From Azolla caroliniana (taxonomy: Eukaryota; Polypodiophyta): a DNA stretch of 64,000 bases. Below the pieces are notes generated by a model. That model had not been told where the DNA came from. It worked only from the letters and a program-made list of their open reading frames with translations, and did no database searches. The position numbers and the translations under genes are program-made. How positions within the stretch are numbered: the stretch's first letter is position 1; each line of letters opens with the position of its first letter. This document shows, piece by piece, positions 1-13,139 of this stretch. Location of the stretch: contig JBHGNT010000008.1 of assembly GCA_043228905.1 (NCBI GenBank), positions 1,984,001 through 2,048,000 of the forward strand, written 5' to 3'.

Positions 1-3000
1 GTCTTGGGAGAAATTGAGATGATGATTATCTTTGGATTATAATCATATTATATACCACAAATGAGGTTCGACTTACATCATCTCTCATGTGGAAATACTT
101 TTGACACATAGCATTGATCTCATGACTCTCATAAAAGCTGAGAAATAGACCATTTAAACATCCGATGTACTCTATTTCTTTGAGTTGAAATTTGAGAATC
201 TTTATTGGAACTTGGGAAATATTGTATCTCAACTCACTGACTATTAATCGACTTCATTGTTGGGCTTATTTTTAATTCCTTATTACCATCTCCATTGACT
301 CAGTTAAATTTCCATTTCTTTCCTCAATTACAATTGACGATGTTTTAGATAGATGAATGGTTTGAGTTTTCAAAGTCTGATAATAAAGCTCTAGCATGCA
401 CTACATTTCTGAATGCTCCACTTTTTATAGGATATTTACTACTTAGAGGCGGAGGCCAAGTGTAACCTATGAAACCAAGAGTGAAACATCTTCATGCAAT
501 ATGTGTGGAATTAAATATGGACTCTTAATGTTCAAGAGTTTTTCTAATGAAAGTTGCAATTGGGTGGGCTCATTCTATGTGGGATCAAACCAAATTAACA
601 ATGTGTGGAAAGCAAACTTGGAAGTGATTAAAGTCAAAGCATTATTGCAGAATGTCATAGACTCCTGAACTATTCAAGGCAATTTGTGCATAATCAACTG
701 AGATTCCTCATGTGTGCCCCAATGTCCCGGCTCACATCCAGTAAGTTGAGTTGTATGTAATTAATGATCTGGATGGTGTACAAAAGGATGGACTCTATCA
801 TGCATGAGTGAAGAAGAAGAGGGTTTGGTAGTTGATGCAACAAATGTAATATGATGTGTAAAATCTAACCTTTCATATCTATCCCAACCCATGATATATA
901 ATTGTTCCAAAAAAAACTAATCTACTAAGGAATCTATTGACACAATCATGAAGCAAGTGTAATGCATCCCATCTTCCAAACAATTGTCTTCCTATCTTTC
1001 ATCCATCCAAAACTCAAGAATTTTCGTTTTCATGTGTCATTTTAATATTTATACTCGTTTCCCATTCAAGCATATGAAGTTTATGTGAAGGGTTTTGGCA
1101 TATTTGCACCTTTGGCTTGTACTCACTAACCTTGCCCATGCCCACGATCTCAATAGAGAATAAATGAATGAATGTGTGTGGTGTTTGCTCACACATATGT
1201 TATATGGACATAATAATAGGCCCCTACACAACTCACATGTTATTGGAATGAACAGTTGCACAACATTCCTTAGCACACGTTTTATCATCCTGGTAATTGA
1301 AATGAAACATCTATGGTCGTCATCCATCTTACACTAGAACTATGTTTAATGGGTCAACACTTTTCTTTCGATTTCATTTGGTATAAAAAGAGGTTGATAA
1401 TCTTGTGAAGATGTAAAGTTAGGAGAAATTTAAATGTATTTAGCTTTTTTGAGCTAATCCACTTGCCATTTTGCTCCAATATTTTCCAAGACTTACATTG
1501 TGCACCACCACACCTCTAGAATCAAACGATAACTACATGATTCTGGAAATTTTGGTGCGATAAATAGTAGAAGAAAGAAGCCTTACATAGAAGGAATTGC
1601 AAATGATTAAAAGTTATCATCTTATACCCATTGGTATGCCAAACTCATTTCACAACTCTAGATCATTTGAATTATGAATGTCATACAATACACTGATAGA
1701 TATCTCTAGGGTCAAGTAAAATGTCCATTATGGTTCAATTAGAAAGGAACCAGCTTTTATATTGGGGTGTATTTGTTCATAATTTGTTTTCACAATCTCG
1801 GGTCAAATGGTGTAACAACTTTGACATAAAAGAATGCGTAGTTAGAGTAAATCATTTCATGCATTCATTGAATCCGACTTTGCTTTTCTTAAATATTGAA
1901 AGTAGAGATTTTACTTGTGATCTTATGTTTAGTAGACATCATTTCACTTCCGGTACATCCTTATTCACTTTTTGGTTTCCTAAAGGCTCTAGATTGTGTT
2001 CTGTAGATAAAAATAATCCAAATGCTAACCTTTTACGTCAAAGGCAAAGGTGAGTAGGAAACAATCCTTTCAAATCATATACAATGCATCTCGAACAAAA
2101 ATCATAACTCCTTCCGTTTATGGTTTCATGCCAACTTTATTTCCTTTACAAATCACTTGAATGTAGCAAATATTTGCATTGTTATGGACCATGGTGAAAG
2201 AGGAGAGCATATGTTCCCAAACATTGCTTGTGCCTTTCTTTAAGCATGTAGTTTTATTTTATTTTATTTTGTATGACTAAAGCTTTCACCAACCAGGCCC
2301 CAAATTCTCTTAGCAAATAAGATTCCAAGTTGAAACATGTGTGTTCAATGAAGTGTGACACGAAGTTTGTTCCAGTTGTTCAAGGAAATTTTTATGTGTT
2401 TTGATGAAGCATAGTGTACAATGAGAGGTGTCATCAAGAAAGAACACAAGCCCAAATACTCATACATGAATCGAGGGGGCACTTTCTCAAAACAAATAAT
2501 GCATTAACATGTTGTAGTAGAAGGGGGGGTATATTAGTCACAATCTAGTTTATAGAGGGATTTGTGTGTTGATCATAGGCTACATATCCAAATACATTTT
2601 AGATGGCTATAGAATTCGCATGTGTCCAAGGAATCTTTATGTGATTTAAAAATATTTACAATTTGATGCCTACTATGTTCTTACAATACCTAAGTAGACA
2701 CTCCATATAGGAATTATACTTGATAATAATGGGCTTTATGTCATTCGTGCATGAAGCTAAATAGCACCAACTTTCAAGGATTTGGTAGAGCATGCATTTC
2801 AAGATTTTGAAAAAATATGAAGGCAATAGAATTAAACAAACAATGCTTCTTATAAAACCATTCGTGTTCATGTTACCAATTTCATTGGAAATGTAATTGT
2901 TGTCCTGTAAAGGCCCACACCAGTTTTATGATATTTTTATCATATAGTTTAACACATGCAACAAGAAATTAATATAAATAGTTTAGAACTTTCAAAATAG

Positions 3001-5413
3001 TGTAAGCATGTGTTATAGCATGAACCTCTTGTAATAAGGAATTCAAGCGATTATAAATACACAGTTTATTGAAACAAAAAAATAATTCATGTCATGATTG
3101 GAATACGTCAAGACATCTAGAATCAAAATTATATTGGCCTTAACTAACATGCCATTATAAAACTTAAATATACACTTTTGATAGCATTTTCACGATGTTT
3201 CCATGTATGTGCTCATCAAGCCATCTAGAATCTAGTTTCTCAACTTGATTGGCTTAATATATTGGCCTTAACTAACATGCCATTATAAAATTTGAACGTA
3301 CACTTTAGATAGCATACACAGTGTTTCCATGTGTGTATTTGTCATTCATACCAATACACACAAAAGTGGCTTATTATTTTTTATTGAAATAAGGAAACTG
3401 AGATTAACTAAAAAAACAAGGCTTATCATATTGCTTAAATAATTACATTTATCTGCTTGAAGTTGTTCCTACTTAATGGCTCTTGTCTTATGGGCAATTT
3501 ACGAATGATGTAATGGTATTCTAACTCCAATTTAAAGAGTTCCTAATGAATTTCTTGATGATAGTCTAACATGGCAACTATGTGCCCCTCACATGAGTGA
3601 ACTCTAATGACCATGAGAGACCAAACTCATCCTAATGGTCAATGAGAGAGCTTTGAAAACCATCGTGCACATATATGACGACTAAAAGAGTATGCAATCG
3701 ATATATAAACAACTATGCTACATGAGTCTTGCTTCGACAATGATGCATTCTAAATAATAGAGCAAAAAATGCTTAAAACTTTGGAAAATATAGGATGGCT
3801 ACCATGAAAAAATCAATATTTAAATGAGGATATCCCACCCCACCATCCTATACGGCCATTTGAACTTGTAATCGTTCAAGAAAGAAAGGTTGTTTTTACG
3901 ACAACCTTTCACATGCGCAATACAATGTGTGCCAATAATATCAAATCCTTTTGAAAAGAAGTTTCAGTTTTTCAATGAGAGGCACTATGTGGAACTATTG
4001 AAAACATGGGGCAAACAATGTTCCAATCAACATGACCGCACTATATGCATATATGTTACTTGTCGTCATGCTTTATGATGTCATCACGCATGGGATATGA
4101 CCTGCATTTTCGCGGGTCTTAACTCGCATATAATTGTATCCTTGTGATAATGATTGAAGAGCTCGTTATTTCGTCAAGACCAACTAATGTTTATAATCCT
4201 CCTAACCACTTGCCCTATATGCTGATCCCACTAACAAATGGTTCATGAATATTGTTCTTATAGACGTCATACTAGATTCACAACGTTGAAATCTAAAAGT
4301 TTATCTTACGAGTACATGTATCAAAGTTATCAACTAATTGTCTAGAGGTAGCTTGGTAATAAGTGACCAACATCTTGATATGAATGTGATTGAGATACGA
4401 TGTGAAAGTAGTTCTCCATTTTATTCACCATGTGATAATGGTAATGGAGGGGTTCCTTAGTTTGCGTGAACTAACTTTGTAGCATGTATAATCCTCATAA
4501 CCATTGGCCCTATGTGTTAACCCCACTAATGAGTGATTTTAGGAATATTGTCCACATACATGTCATACTTGATGTAAGATATTAAAGCCTAATTTTTGCA
4601 AGATCTTTGTTACAAGTTTCTGTATCAAAAATAGCCTCTAGCCATCTACATGTAGCTTGATAAAAGTGCACCTAGTCCACGTTGATATTTAGAGGGTTGT
4701 GGTGTGACAAGAAAAGAGGGATGCTCGCTTGGATTGTTGCCATGATATGATGCTATATTGAATTTGGCTAGAGAGCCTTTATAATATGGATGCATTATGT
4801 GTCATAACCATGTCTTATAATATGCACTAACAAGCTCAATTTGCCTAGAGAGCGTTTGTAATATGCATGCATTGTGTCTCATAACCACGCCCTAATAATA
4901 TGAAGTAAACAAGTGACTTGTTTCTATTGTCTATATACAAGTCATTCCAAATGAAAGATACCATAAACTTAGTCCATCAAGACGACCCTTCCATCTCGAG
5001 ATGAAAGCCACAGTGAGCGGGCGAGCGGAGCAGTGAACCGACACCAAATTCGATCGATTCAAACATGTAGAGGAAGACTGGTGCATGACACGAGCGAGGA
5101 GAGGTGGTCCGACAGCAATGTGAAGGGGACATGGTAGGGAGGGGGGCAAGCAGTTTCTTGGTTCCTTATCGATCCGATTTCGAGGAGGAGATACGAGATC
5201 GTGGGTTCAAGAGGTGATGATGGTCGGGGTGGGGGGCAACAAGAGGAAGGAGAGATCCTACCAAAGTGGCAATTCTTGTTAGATAGCTAGCCCATGATAT
5301 GTCCACCTTATATACATATGTATGTATGTTTATACACACACAAACCGCACACACATATAACGGCTCATTCTTAAGTTCTATTGTAATAAATTTACATACA
5401 TACATAGAATAGA
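1..5413. other. AT-rich intergenic region with decayed local duplications
   Basis: I find no exon-like reading frame with recognisable similarity here; the open frames are short, overlapping and low-complexity. The only structure I can support is a set of diverged local duplications. These are a 128-bp pair at 3133-3345, a weaker pair about 300 bp apart (around 4198 and 4490), and an approximately 80-bp pair at 4736-4885. The last few hundred bases before 5414 become less AT-rich and lead into the AHL gene. A TATA-like stretch lies near 5305-5320, but it is embedded in a TATG/CACA-type simple repeat, so I do not call it a promoter. Confidence 0.5.
3133..3345. repeat. diverged 128-bp tandem duplication
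   Basis: A block starting with attggccttaactaacatgc at 3133 recurs at 3261 with small substitutions and indels. The copies share the middle (cattataaaa) and the end (gtttccatgtgtg-like). This looks like old local duplication of non-coding DNA. Confidence 0.75.
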
Positions 5414-6193
5414 ATGGACGTGTTCAGACGGCCGCGGGGGCGGCCGCCCGGCTCCAAGAACCGGCCCAAGCCGCCGGACATCATTGTGGCTAGAGATCTG
5501 GGCGGAGCCGCCATGCGTGCCCATCTGATCGAGGTGGCCCCCGGGCACGACGTGGCCGGCTGCCTCTCCGCCTTCGCCTCCACCCGCCACTGCGGCCTCG
5601 CCATCCTCTCCGCCACCGGCTCCGTCGCCAACGTCACAATCCGCCGCCACTTCCCGGCCGGTTCCGGCTCCGGCTCCACCGGCTCCGCCGCCATCACGTT
5701 TCCGGGGCGCTTCGACATACTGTCGCTGTCGGGGGTGTTCTTGCCGGCTCCGGTCACCGGCCTCACGGTTTACCTGTCGGGGCCTGCGCAGGGTCAGGTG
5801 GTAGGCGGCCTCGTGGCCGGGCCGCTTCTCGCGTCGGGAGGGCCCGTGCTCCTTACGGCCGCCTCCTTCCTCAATGCCTCCTACGACCAGCTCCCGCCCG
5901 GCGGTGGCTCCGACGGCTCCGCCGGCTCCGACCACCTCCTGGCCACACCTCCGCCGGCCGACATCGGCTCCGTGAGCCGTCCTGAGGAGCCGCCATTCAT
6001 GCGCACCTTGGCCGGCAGCACGAACCCTCGTAGCCTCGTCCTCGACAACACAACCAACGTGCCCGTGTCCGTGTCCTCGCTCTTTAACTTCCCTACCACC
6101 CCCGGACACCTCCATGTGCCCAATGCGCCCCCCGGCGATGGCCGTTGTCGCATCCCCTATCGTGGGTACTACCACACATTGCCAACAAACTAA
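5414..6193 (+). CDS. AT-hook motif nuclear-localized (AHL) protein, PPC/DUF296 domain
   Basis: A single uninterrupted 259-codon frame. Residues 5-21 read RRPRGRPPGSKNRPKPP: the minor-groove-binding core R-G-R-P (8-11) followed by the PGSKN extension of a type I AT-hook. Residues about 24-157 form a PPC/DUF296 domain, including GRFDILSLSG (AHLs usually have GRFEILSL), GQVVGG and the ending AASFLNASYDQLP. AHL proteins bind AT-rich DNA as PPC-mediated oligomers in the nucleus and regulate growth, flowering and matrix attachment; that is family knowledge. The tail (about 160-259) is rich in Pro, Ser and Gly and low-complexity. The start is the only ATG upstream of the hook. It leaves almost no N-terminal extension, whereas many AHLs have a longer acidic or His-rich one. 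The gene is a marked GC-rich island in AT-rich DNA, and long frames on its opposite strand are by-products of that composition. Confidence 0.93.
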   Translation: MDVFRRPRGRPPGSKNRPKPPDIIVARDLGGAAMRAHLIEVAPGHDVAGCLSAFASTRHCGLAILSATGSVANVTIRRHFPAGSGSGSTGSAAITFPGRFDILSLSGVFLPAPVTGLTVYLSGPAQGQVVGGLVAGPLLASGGPVLLTAASFLNASYDQLPPGGGSDGSAGSDHLLATPPPADIGSVSRPEEPPFMRTLAGSTNPRSLVLDNTTNVPVSVSSLFNFPTTPGHLHVPNAPPGDGRCRIPYRGYYHTLPTN

Positions 6194-6619
6194 GCTTGCA
6201 ATGTAACCACATTTTCTCTCTATGGAATCGCCCCCTAACCCCCCTGCCTGCGGCCAAAACCCGAATAATCATCCCAAGTCTTGGTCCCATATAGACCAAA
6301 TCATACATACATACATACACTTAACTTACTTGGGTCCCATTGGTGCCCTGCATCTTAGTCCCGTTGGCCAATATATTGTTGGCCTTTGGGTAAGCTTCTC
6401 GCAATTCTCGGTAAACCAACGGTAGATAGGAACCGAACTGTCTCACGACATTCTACACCCAACTCACGTATGAGGAATGATCTCTCTCTCTCTCTCACCC
6501 ACACACACTCTCATAAAATCACACTCCCTCATTTTAACCAGAGAAAACCCACCTAGCCTAGTCAATTGCCTTTACTTCCCTTTTTTCTCATCACATAGTA
6601 TGACAACTTCTTCTTCTTC

Positions 6620-6645
6620 TTTTTTTTTTGGGGGGGGGGGGGGGG
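6620..6645. repeat. T10-G16 homopolymer junction
   Basis: Ten T residues are followed by sixteen G residues. The block is low-complexity and prone to length error in sequencing and assembly. Confidence 0.9.
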
Positions 6646-7389
6646 CACAATTGCCACACCAAAAACCAATGTAATTGTTTTCTCCCAGCATGTCATGTGC
6701 GTAGGTGCCCATAGCGATGATGCTTATGAGGGTAGTGGTAGATCTTGAATTTCTTCTTAGTGTCCCTCTCTCCAATCTTTTCAGTGATGCCAATTTGTAT
6801 ATGTAGCCATTTGAAAAAACAAACCATTATTGTATATTTGACATAAATCTTAGTAATCTATTAATTTTTGTATTGTATTTCTATCACCGGACCTTCCTAA
6901 CATATATGCAATTTCGTCTCATCGAGATCCCACATGGTTAATGTAACTTTCCTCTATTATTCCAAAGCTCTTCTAGTTATACTTGCATTATTGAACATGA
7001 AAAACTTAATTTGTTAGTGGTCCATGTTTGAATTTTGAAACAACTATATTTTCAAAATGAGTTTAATCTTTACCTAGATCCATTGCCCATGTAATCATAG
7101 TATGACCAACTCTAGAGATGAATCTACCTTACACAAGCAAAAAGTATATTGCATTTATACAAAGGAATACCTTTACCCATGCTTACTATGATTCATTATA
7201 ACTTGAATTTGACACAAGACACATTTGATGCTAGTAGTGGCAATTTCTTTTTCTTGATGACGTTAGGCTCAAATATCTTAGTATTTCCATATCTTTACTT
7301 ATCATCACATATACAAAAGAGTGCCTTCACAATGTAAATGGTCTAAGGTGACGCCAACAATGTACATGGTATGACTTGGAGTGCTACGA

Positions 7390-7594
<205 letters not shown>

Positions 7595-9491
7595 TTGATG
7601 CAAGGTTGCGTTCATATCCAAGATACAACATTTCACATTAGAATCTTCTAGTGAGACATTTAGCATTGGTACACATAATTCAACAAAATGCCACATTTAG
7701 CATCAACACACATTGATCAATGTGAAAATGTTCCTTTTTCCAACCCTTATTCTCGACCATGTCTTCTTTGGAGTCTCACTTAGTTTCTAGTGGGATGCAT
7801 TTGCAACACAATCAAAGGTTTCGTATCTGATATTGATATTCACTTTTCAGGAGCTCAATAGATGGCAAACTTATGATGTAATCATGGAGCTGAAATGTGT
7901 TTATGAGTTCAACTTCAATCAATATGACAATGTTTCCTAGCAATACATTATCTAATTATATTAAGTAATGATGCAAGCACATTGTATGTTGCAATTGCAA
8001 ATTCTCTTGCTCCAGTTTGAACCTTGACACATCCATGTTGGTATGTCAATATGCAAATGATTATGCATATTCCATATTTCTTGATGTCAATATGTCCAAA
8101 TATGAGATGGACTCCTATTATAAGTGGTAGTTTTTTTAATGACGAGGTCACTTTAATGAAAACACCAGAAGAAATAATTAGCAATTGTTGTTGACATGTC
8201 TATATGTGATTTACGATTAATAGTCCATATTCCACTGTGTTAATAGGTCTAAAGAAGTGATGGTTTCATACCTTCATTTCTTTCAAGTTATAAGTAAGAC
8301 CGATGCGTCGTTAAAATCTAGATATAGGCACATTATGCAAGTAAAGTCTTGATAGCTTTGTCATGGACATACAAAGAAGACTTCATACGTGAGAACAGTC
8401 TTCCTTTCTATGCAATATAACAAACTCTTAGTGTGCATGATCTAAAGCAAATATGTGAAGATATCTAATAACCAACCTAAATTGACCAATTGTTAAGGAC
8501 TTGAACTCAAGTTGCATCAAACAATATTTACTTTTATAATAAATTTACCTTAATTCAATTTAAGAGACGTATGTTAGAATGTTTTAGGATGTCTAAAGTG
8601 TTTTATGTGACCTTATTACACAAGGGAATGTTTTCACATTGTGGTGCTTTTTAGCATATAAGGATTTGTTACCATATGACTCGGAATTTTGAGAAATATG
8701 AACTCTGAAATCCATGCAATCTTTATCTTATTTCCCAAACACCCCATTCCTATCAACCCTTGCGAAGGGGAGGATGAGTTGACCATATAATTGTTTTGAA
8801 ATAAAATAGCACGTGTAATCTACACAATATGACAAATGCACCATATATAACTAATCAACTAACACTTGTAATCATTTGTGATGATGAGGATCAAGGGCAT
8901 CTTGGAGATACTGGAAACTTGAGGTGTCTATGTAACCATGCCAGTGAAGTTTCCCATGAAACAAAACTCGATAGCTCTGGGCCTATATGGGTCCCTAACA
9001 CCAATGAGTAGGTAGTGTTTATGCGAACCACTCCTCCCTCAAGGAGCTATTCGGGAAATTTACACTATCAGACCATGGCCGCCCTAACACTCTTTAAGTA
9101 ATTTACGCGAATAACTCCCACCCCCAAGGAGCTTTTCGGAAACCTAAAAACACTTTTGGGGGGGCTTTCAAAAACTAGCCTTCATTCTCATGTGGAAACT
9201 TGGGGCAAGGGGCAGTCTAATAGGAGTCGGCAATGGTTCAGTCAGTCAGTTCGGTTCAGGTTTGATTTTCCATAACCGGTTTGAATTCGGTTTGGCATGG
9301 CTCGAACCGAGCCAAACCGGTTAAGCCGATTCGTAAGGGGGGCAGAAACGTAATTTTGGGAAAGTACCACAGAGCACTGTCTTCTCTTCTCTGTTCCAAG
9401 AAGGGGATAAAGCTTCTGACTACCACAAAGGAGCTCTGATTCCTCTCATCTCCCTCGACTGATTCGTCCTGCTGTCTCGCTCTCTTTCTCC

Positions 9492-12199
9492 ATGGCTTCT
9501 GCTTCGGCCTCCATTTCTCTCCCCGCTGTCGCCCTCAGAAGCTCCTCTGGCAGAGAAATCCGCACTTCCCATGGTAATCCTCGTCTTTCCTCTTTTGTGG
9601 TTCCTTTTTTTTTTTACGTCACTTACACTCTAGATCTTGGCCTTGAGTAGAAATTCTACGGATCACCATTCCTGGCATTTTGCTTCTGATCTTAACCTTT
9701 ACATGCTTCTGGCATTTTGCATCTGCTTAAGCTTAATGTTTCTCCTTTGAATGGAGCAACCTGAAATTTGGTTTCGGATTGAGCTGAATATGTTTCCTTT
9801 GAATGGAATGAGGACCATTTCTGGAAATGTTTCTTCTTAAACTATGTTTCCTTGAATAGAGAAATTTTGTTTCTGATTGAGCTGAATTTATTTCCTTTGA
9901 ATGGAATGATGACCATGCCTGGAAATGTTTCTTCTTAAACTATGTTTCCTTGAATAGAATGATGACCATTTCTGGCATTTCGAAACATCTGCCCGTATCA
10001 GTTAAATCAGCAATCTTTACTGCAAATATGTAGCGTGCATTGTGTAGATTCCCTCTGGATGAAGAGTTGATGCTAATAATTCCCGTATCAAGCAAACCAT
10101 ACATACAAAATGTGATATATTTTACTTAAGCAACCAGATTATATAAATACAAGCGTCTTTTTTCTTTTCTTGTGATCAAAGTGAAGTATACATTCAACTT
10201 CCAAACCAGTATGAAAACTTAAGCTTAATGTCAGGGAGTGGTAGCTTGATTCAAAGAAATTTATTAAATTCAGGACATGAAATGCTGTGCAAAATCATGA
10301 TTCCATTCAAGGAAACATAAGACTAAGATTCTAGTTCATCACACGATGTGTCTCCTAATGTCACAAAAAGAAGCCAAAAGGATCTCATAGCAACAAGTTG
10401 CTAAGACAAACAAACGGCCAGATTACAGTCACAGCCCATTGATCTAGAACATGTTTGGATGCTTCATTGTTTATTAGAAGAACATCTTCCAATGGTCTCT
10501 GTAAACAAAACCAAAGGAGTTTACTTCATGTTTTAATCTGCTCTAGGTAATCAGGATGAATGTGAATATAAAAAAGGATGAATGTGAATATCAAAATTTG
10601 TAAGTGTTCGGTTTTCATGTACAATTACTAAACTTGGGAGTCTGCAAAAATATCTAATGCAACGATTCTTGAATTACTGGACCAGGTTCATTGCCTTGTG
10701 CTAGTTCTCTACAAGGCACAAAATTGAAGGTAGAGAAACATTCTCTTTTCAGGACATCAAGCAGACGCGGATTTTCAGTGGTGAAAAATGCTGCCAGTAC
10801 CGTACTTTCACCAGAGCAACAGGTATTCTTTACAGAAAAACTCTAAAATTTCCCTACCCATAGCCTTCCGAATATTCACCAATATACCAACCCTAAGTTC
10901 CCAAAAATTACTGGAATACTCCTATGTAGTAGTAGTATATTATACAATGCAGAAGGGTTATTCGTGTAATTTTTGGACAGTTAGGGGGTATAACCAGGAA
11001 AACAAGTTAAGGATATTTTGATCTTTTCCCCCTTCTCTTGAGTTGTTCCTGTCTGATATCAATTTTGTCTATTTGTGCTTCATTCATCTAATTGAGATAT
11101 CTTGGATTGTCATTTATAGACTTCTAGCTTGAATAAAGCTTCCAAAGAGAATCAAAGACCGGTATTTCCCTTCACTGCCATTGTGGGGCAAGAAGAAATG
11201 AAGTTGTGCTTACTTCTCAATGTTATTGATCCAAAGATAGGTGGTGTTATGATCATGGGAGATCGAGGCACAGGAAAATCAACTACTGTAAGGTCACTTA
11301 TTGATCTACTACCAGAGATTAAGGTGGTGTCAGGTGATCCTTTCAACTCTGATCCTAATGATCCTGAGCTTATGAGTGAAGAAGTTCGCCTGAAAGTGCA
11401 ATCAGGAGAAGAGTTCAGTGTATCCTGTACAAAGATTACTATGGTAGACCTTCCTTTGGGAGCTACAGAGGATAGGGTATGTGGCACCATTGACATAGAA
11501 AAGGCTCTTACTGAAGGAGTAAAGGCATTTGAACCAGGTCTTCTTGCTAAAGCAAATCGTGGAATTTTGTATGTCGATGAGGTGAATTTGCTGGATGATC
11601 ACTTAGTAGATGTCCTCTTAGATTCCGCTGCCTCGGGATGGAATACTGTAGAGAGAGAAGGAATTTCAATCTCTCACCCTGCTCGATTCATCCTTATAGG
11701 GTCTGGAAATCCAGAGGAAGGAGAATTAAGACCTCAACTACTTGACCGATTTGGTATGCATGCCCAAGTTGGGACTGTTAGGGATGCCGAATTGAGGGTA
11801 AAGATTGTCGAAGAAAGAAGTAAGTTTGATCAGGACCCAAAAGGCTTCCGGGAAGCATATAAAGAGGAACAAGAAAAACTTCAAGATCAGATCACAAAGG
11901 CTCGTGCCCTTCTTCCAAAAGTGACCGTTCCACGTGATATCAGAGTAAAAGTGTCTCAAGTTTGTTCTGATTTGAATGTAGATGGGTTGAGAGGTGACAT
12001 TGTGTCGAATAGGGCGGCAAAAGCATTGGCTGCTCTTCGCGGTAGGGAAGAGGTGACAGCTGAGGATGTTTATACTGTTATCGCTAATTGCCTTCGGCAC
12101 CGATTGAGGAAAGATCCTTTGGAATCAATCGATTCAGGCTTGCTCGTGGTGGAGAAGTTTTGTGAGGTTTTTGGGTATGCCAAACCAGACAGCTCTTGA
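9492..12199 (+). CDS. CHLI: magnesium-chelatase subunit ChlI, plastid
   Basis: Exons 9492-9573, 10686-10822 and 11120-12199 keep phase (82+137+1080 nt) and give 432 aa, close to the usual 420-430. ChlI is the AAA+ ATPase of Mg-chelatase; with ChlD and ChlH it inserts Mg2+ into protoporphyrin IX, the first committed step of chlorophyll synthesis, in the chloroplast. Residues 1 to about 75 are Ser/Ala/Arg-rich with few acidic residues, as expected of a transit peptide. Mature motifs are visible: [10 protein letters not shown], the Walker [10 protein letters not shown] (about 120-128), the Walker B region [13 protein letters not shown], and [19 protein letters not shown] with sensor and arginine-finger residues. 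The Cys in [12 protein letters not shown] is one of the conserved plant ChlI cysteines. The C-terminal helical lid follows and the protein ends FGYAKPDSS. The ATG at 9492 follows a CT-rich leader; no other in-frame start fits. The gene looks intact. Confidence 0.97.
9770..9965 (+). repeat. 98-bp tandem duplication inside CHLI intron 1
   Basis: The block beginning gagctgaat at 9781 is repeated at 9879. Both copies share tttcctttgaatggaatga, the ctggaaatgtttcttcttaa run and actatgtttccttgaatag. The copies are only a few substitutions apart and the duplication is intronic. Confidence 0.85.
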
Positions 12200-12564
12200 G
12201 CTCAAAACTGAAAGCAAAAAGCAGAAAGGACAACCCAATCATTGTGCACTCACAGACTTTACTATCGTTTAGTTACTTCCCCCTCCTTCCCTCCCTTCAC
12301 TACAGGCAATGGTCTTATTATCTCTATATGTATCTTGATTAAATGTAACTATAGAGAGGATCTTGATAGTTTTAAAGCTGCAACAATGAGGAATGAATAT
12401 TTTCATCAAAGATATTTTTAATGGAAATATCAAGTGTATGGTAAATATGGTGTTTGTTTTTGGCCATGTAAAATGGGTCAAGTTGTAAGAGATATTATAA
12501 TTTTGTCTATATATTGTGATATGCAGATTTGTCATAATTCCGTAACTTTTACTTAACATGAAAT
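12200..12564. other. CHLI 3' flank
   Basis: This is the probable 3' UTR and downstream sequence of CHLI. It is AT-rich with AATGAA- and AATATT-type signals near 12390-12430. No further gene is seen before the copia LTR. Confidence 0.45.
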
Positions 12565-13092
12565 TGTTGAGAATTAGGTCCCTTTCGGATGGGCCGAATT
12601 CAGGATAAAGGAAAATGTAAATAGGTTTTGGGTCAAGCCTATTTAGGCCAATTTTGTAAATAGCCCGAAAGTTATCTAAGTATAAAGATAACTAGGGCAA
12701 ACTTTATGAGGTAGTGTGTATCGTCTTGTTCATAGCCTAGTTGTGTGTGTATCTGTGTAATAGAGTGTAGCGTGTGCGAGGTCGTTGCCTCCATAGCCAG
12801 AACAAACGAAGTGTGTGAGAGTGAGAGAGACACGGAGAGTGCCTCTATTGTAACCACCAATCGGCGAAGTGAACGAACTCAATTCGGTGCGTTTGTGTTC
12901 GTCTCGTTGTATATTTCTCTTATAGTGATTTGTTTTGGTGTTTGTGGGCACCCATGGTTTTTACCTGATTTGGGGTTTTCCACGATATATCTTGTGCACA
13001 TATGTATATTTTTCTTGTTTCTCTCTGTTTTTGCTTGTTGCTCCAATTCCGCATTTGACTCGGTTGTGGCCGAGTTCCTGTTTTTCCTTTCA
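12565..13092 (+). repeat. 5' LTR of the copia fragment
   Basis: The block starts TGTTGAGAATTAGG and ends TTTCA, and the primer-binding site follows after three bases. Its 528-bp length is ordinary for plant copia LTRs. It contains a (GT/GA)-rich stretch near 12740-12840. No second LTR copy was found in the window, so the 5' boundary is inferred from the TG...CA ends. Confidence 0.72.
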
Positions 13093-13095
13093 AAT

Positions 13096-13107
13096 TGGTA
13101 TCAGAGC
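13096..13107 (+). promoter_or_regulatory. primer-binding site, initiator Met-tRNA type
   Basis: TGGTATCAGAGC is the exact plant copia primer-binding sequence, complementary to the 3' end of initiator methionine tRNA including CCA. It sits three bases after the LTR end. Confidence 0.93.
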
Positions 13108-13139
13108 GAAGTTCTAAACTTCAAACAAAACAAAGTGAA

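Noticed and set aside
1721-2053. 110-codon + frame as a gene
   Set aside because: No domain, no splice support, and decayed AT-rich surroundings.
5378-6320. Long - strand frames (up to 265 codons) across the AHL gene
   Set aside because: GC-rich shadow frames opposite a well-supported AHL coding sequence; no domain is recognisable in them.
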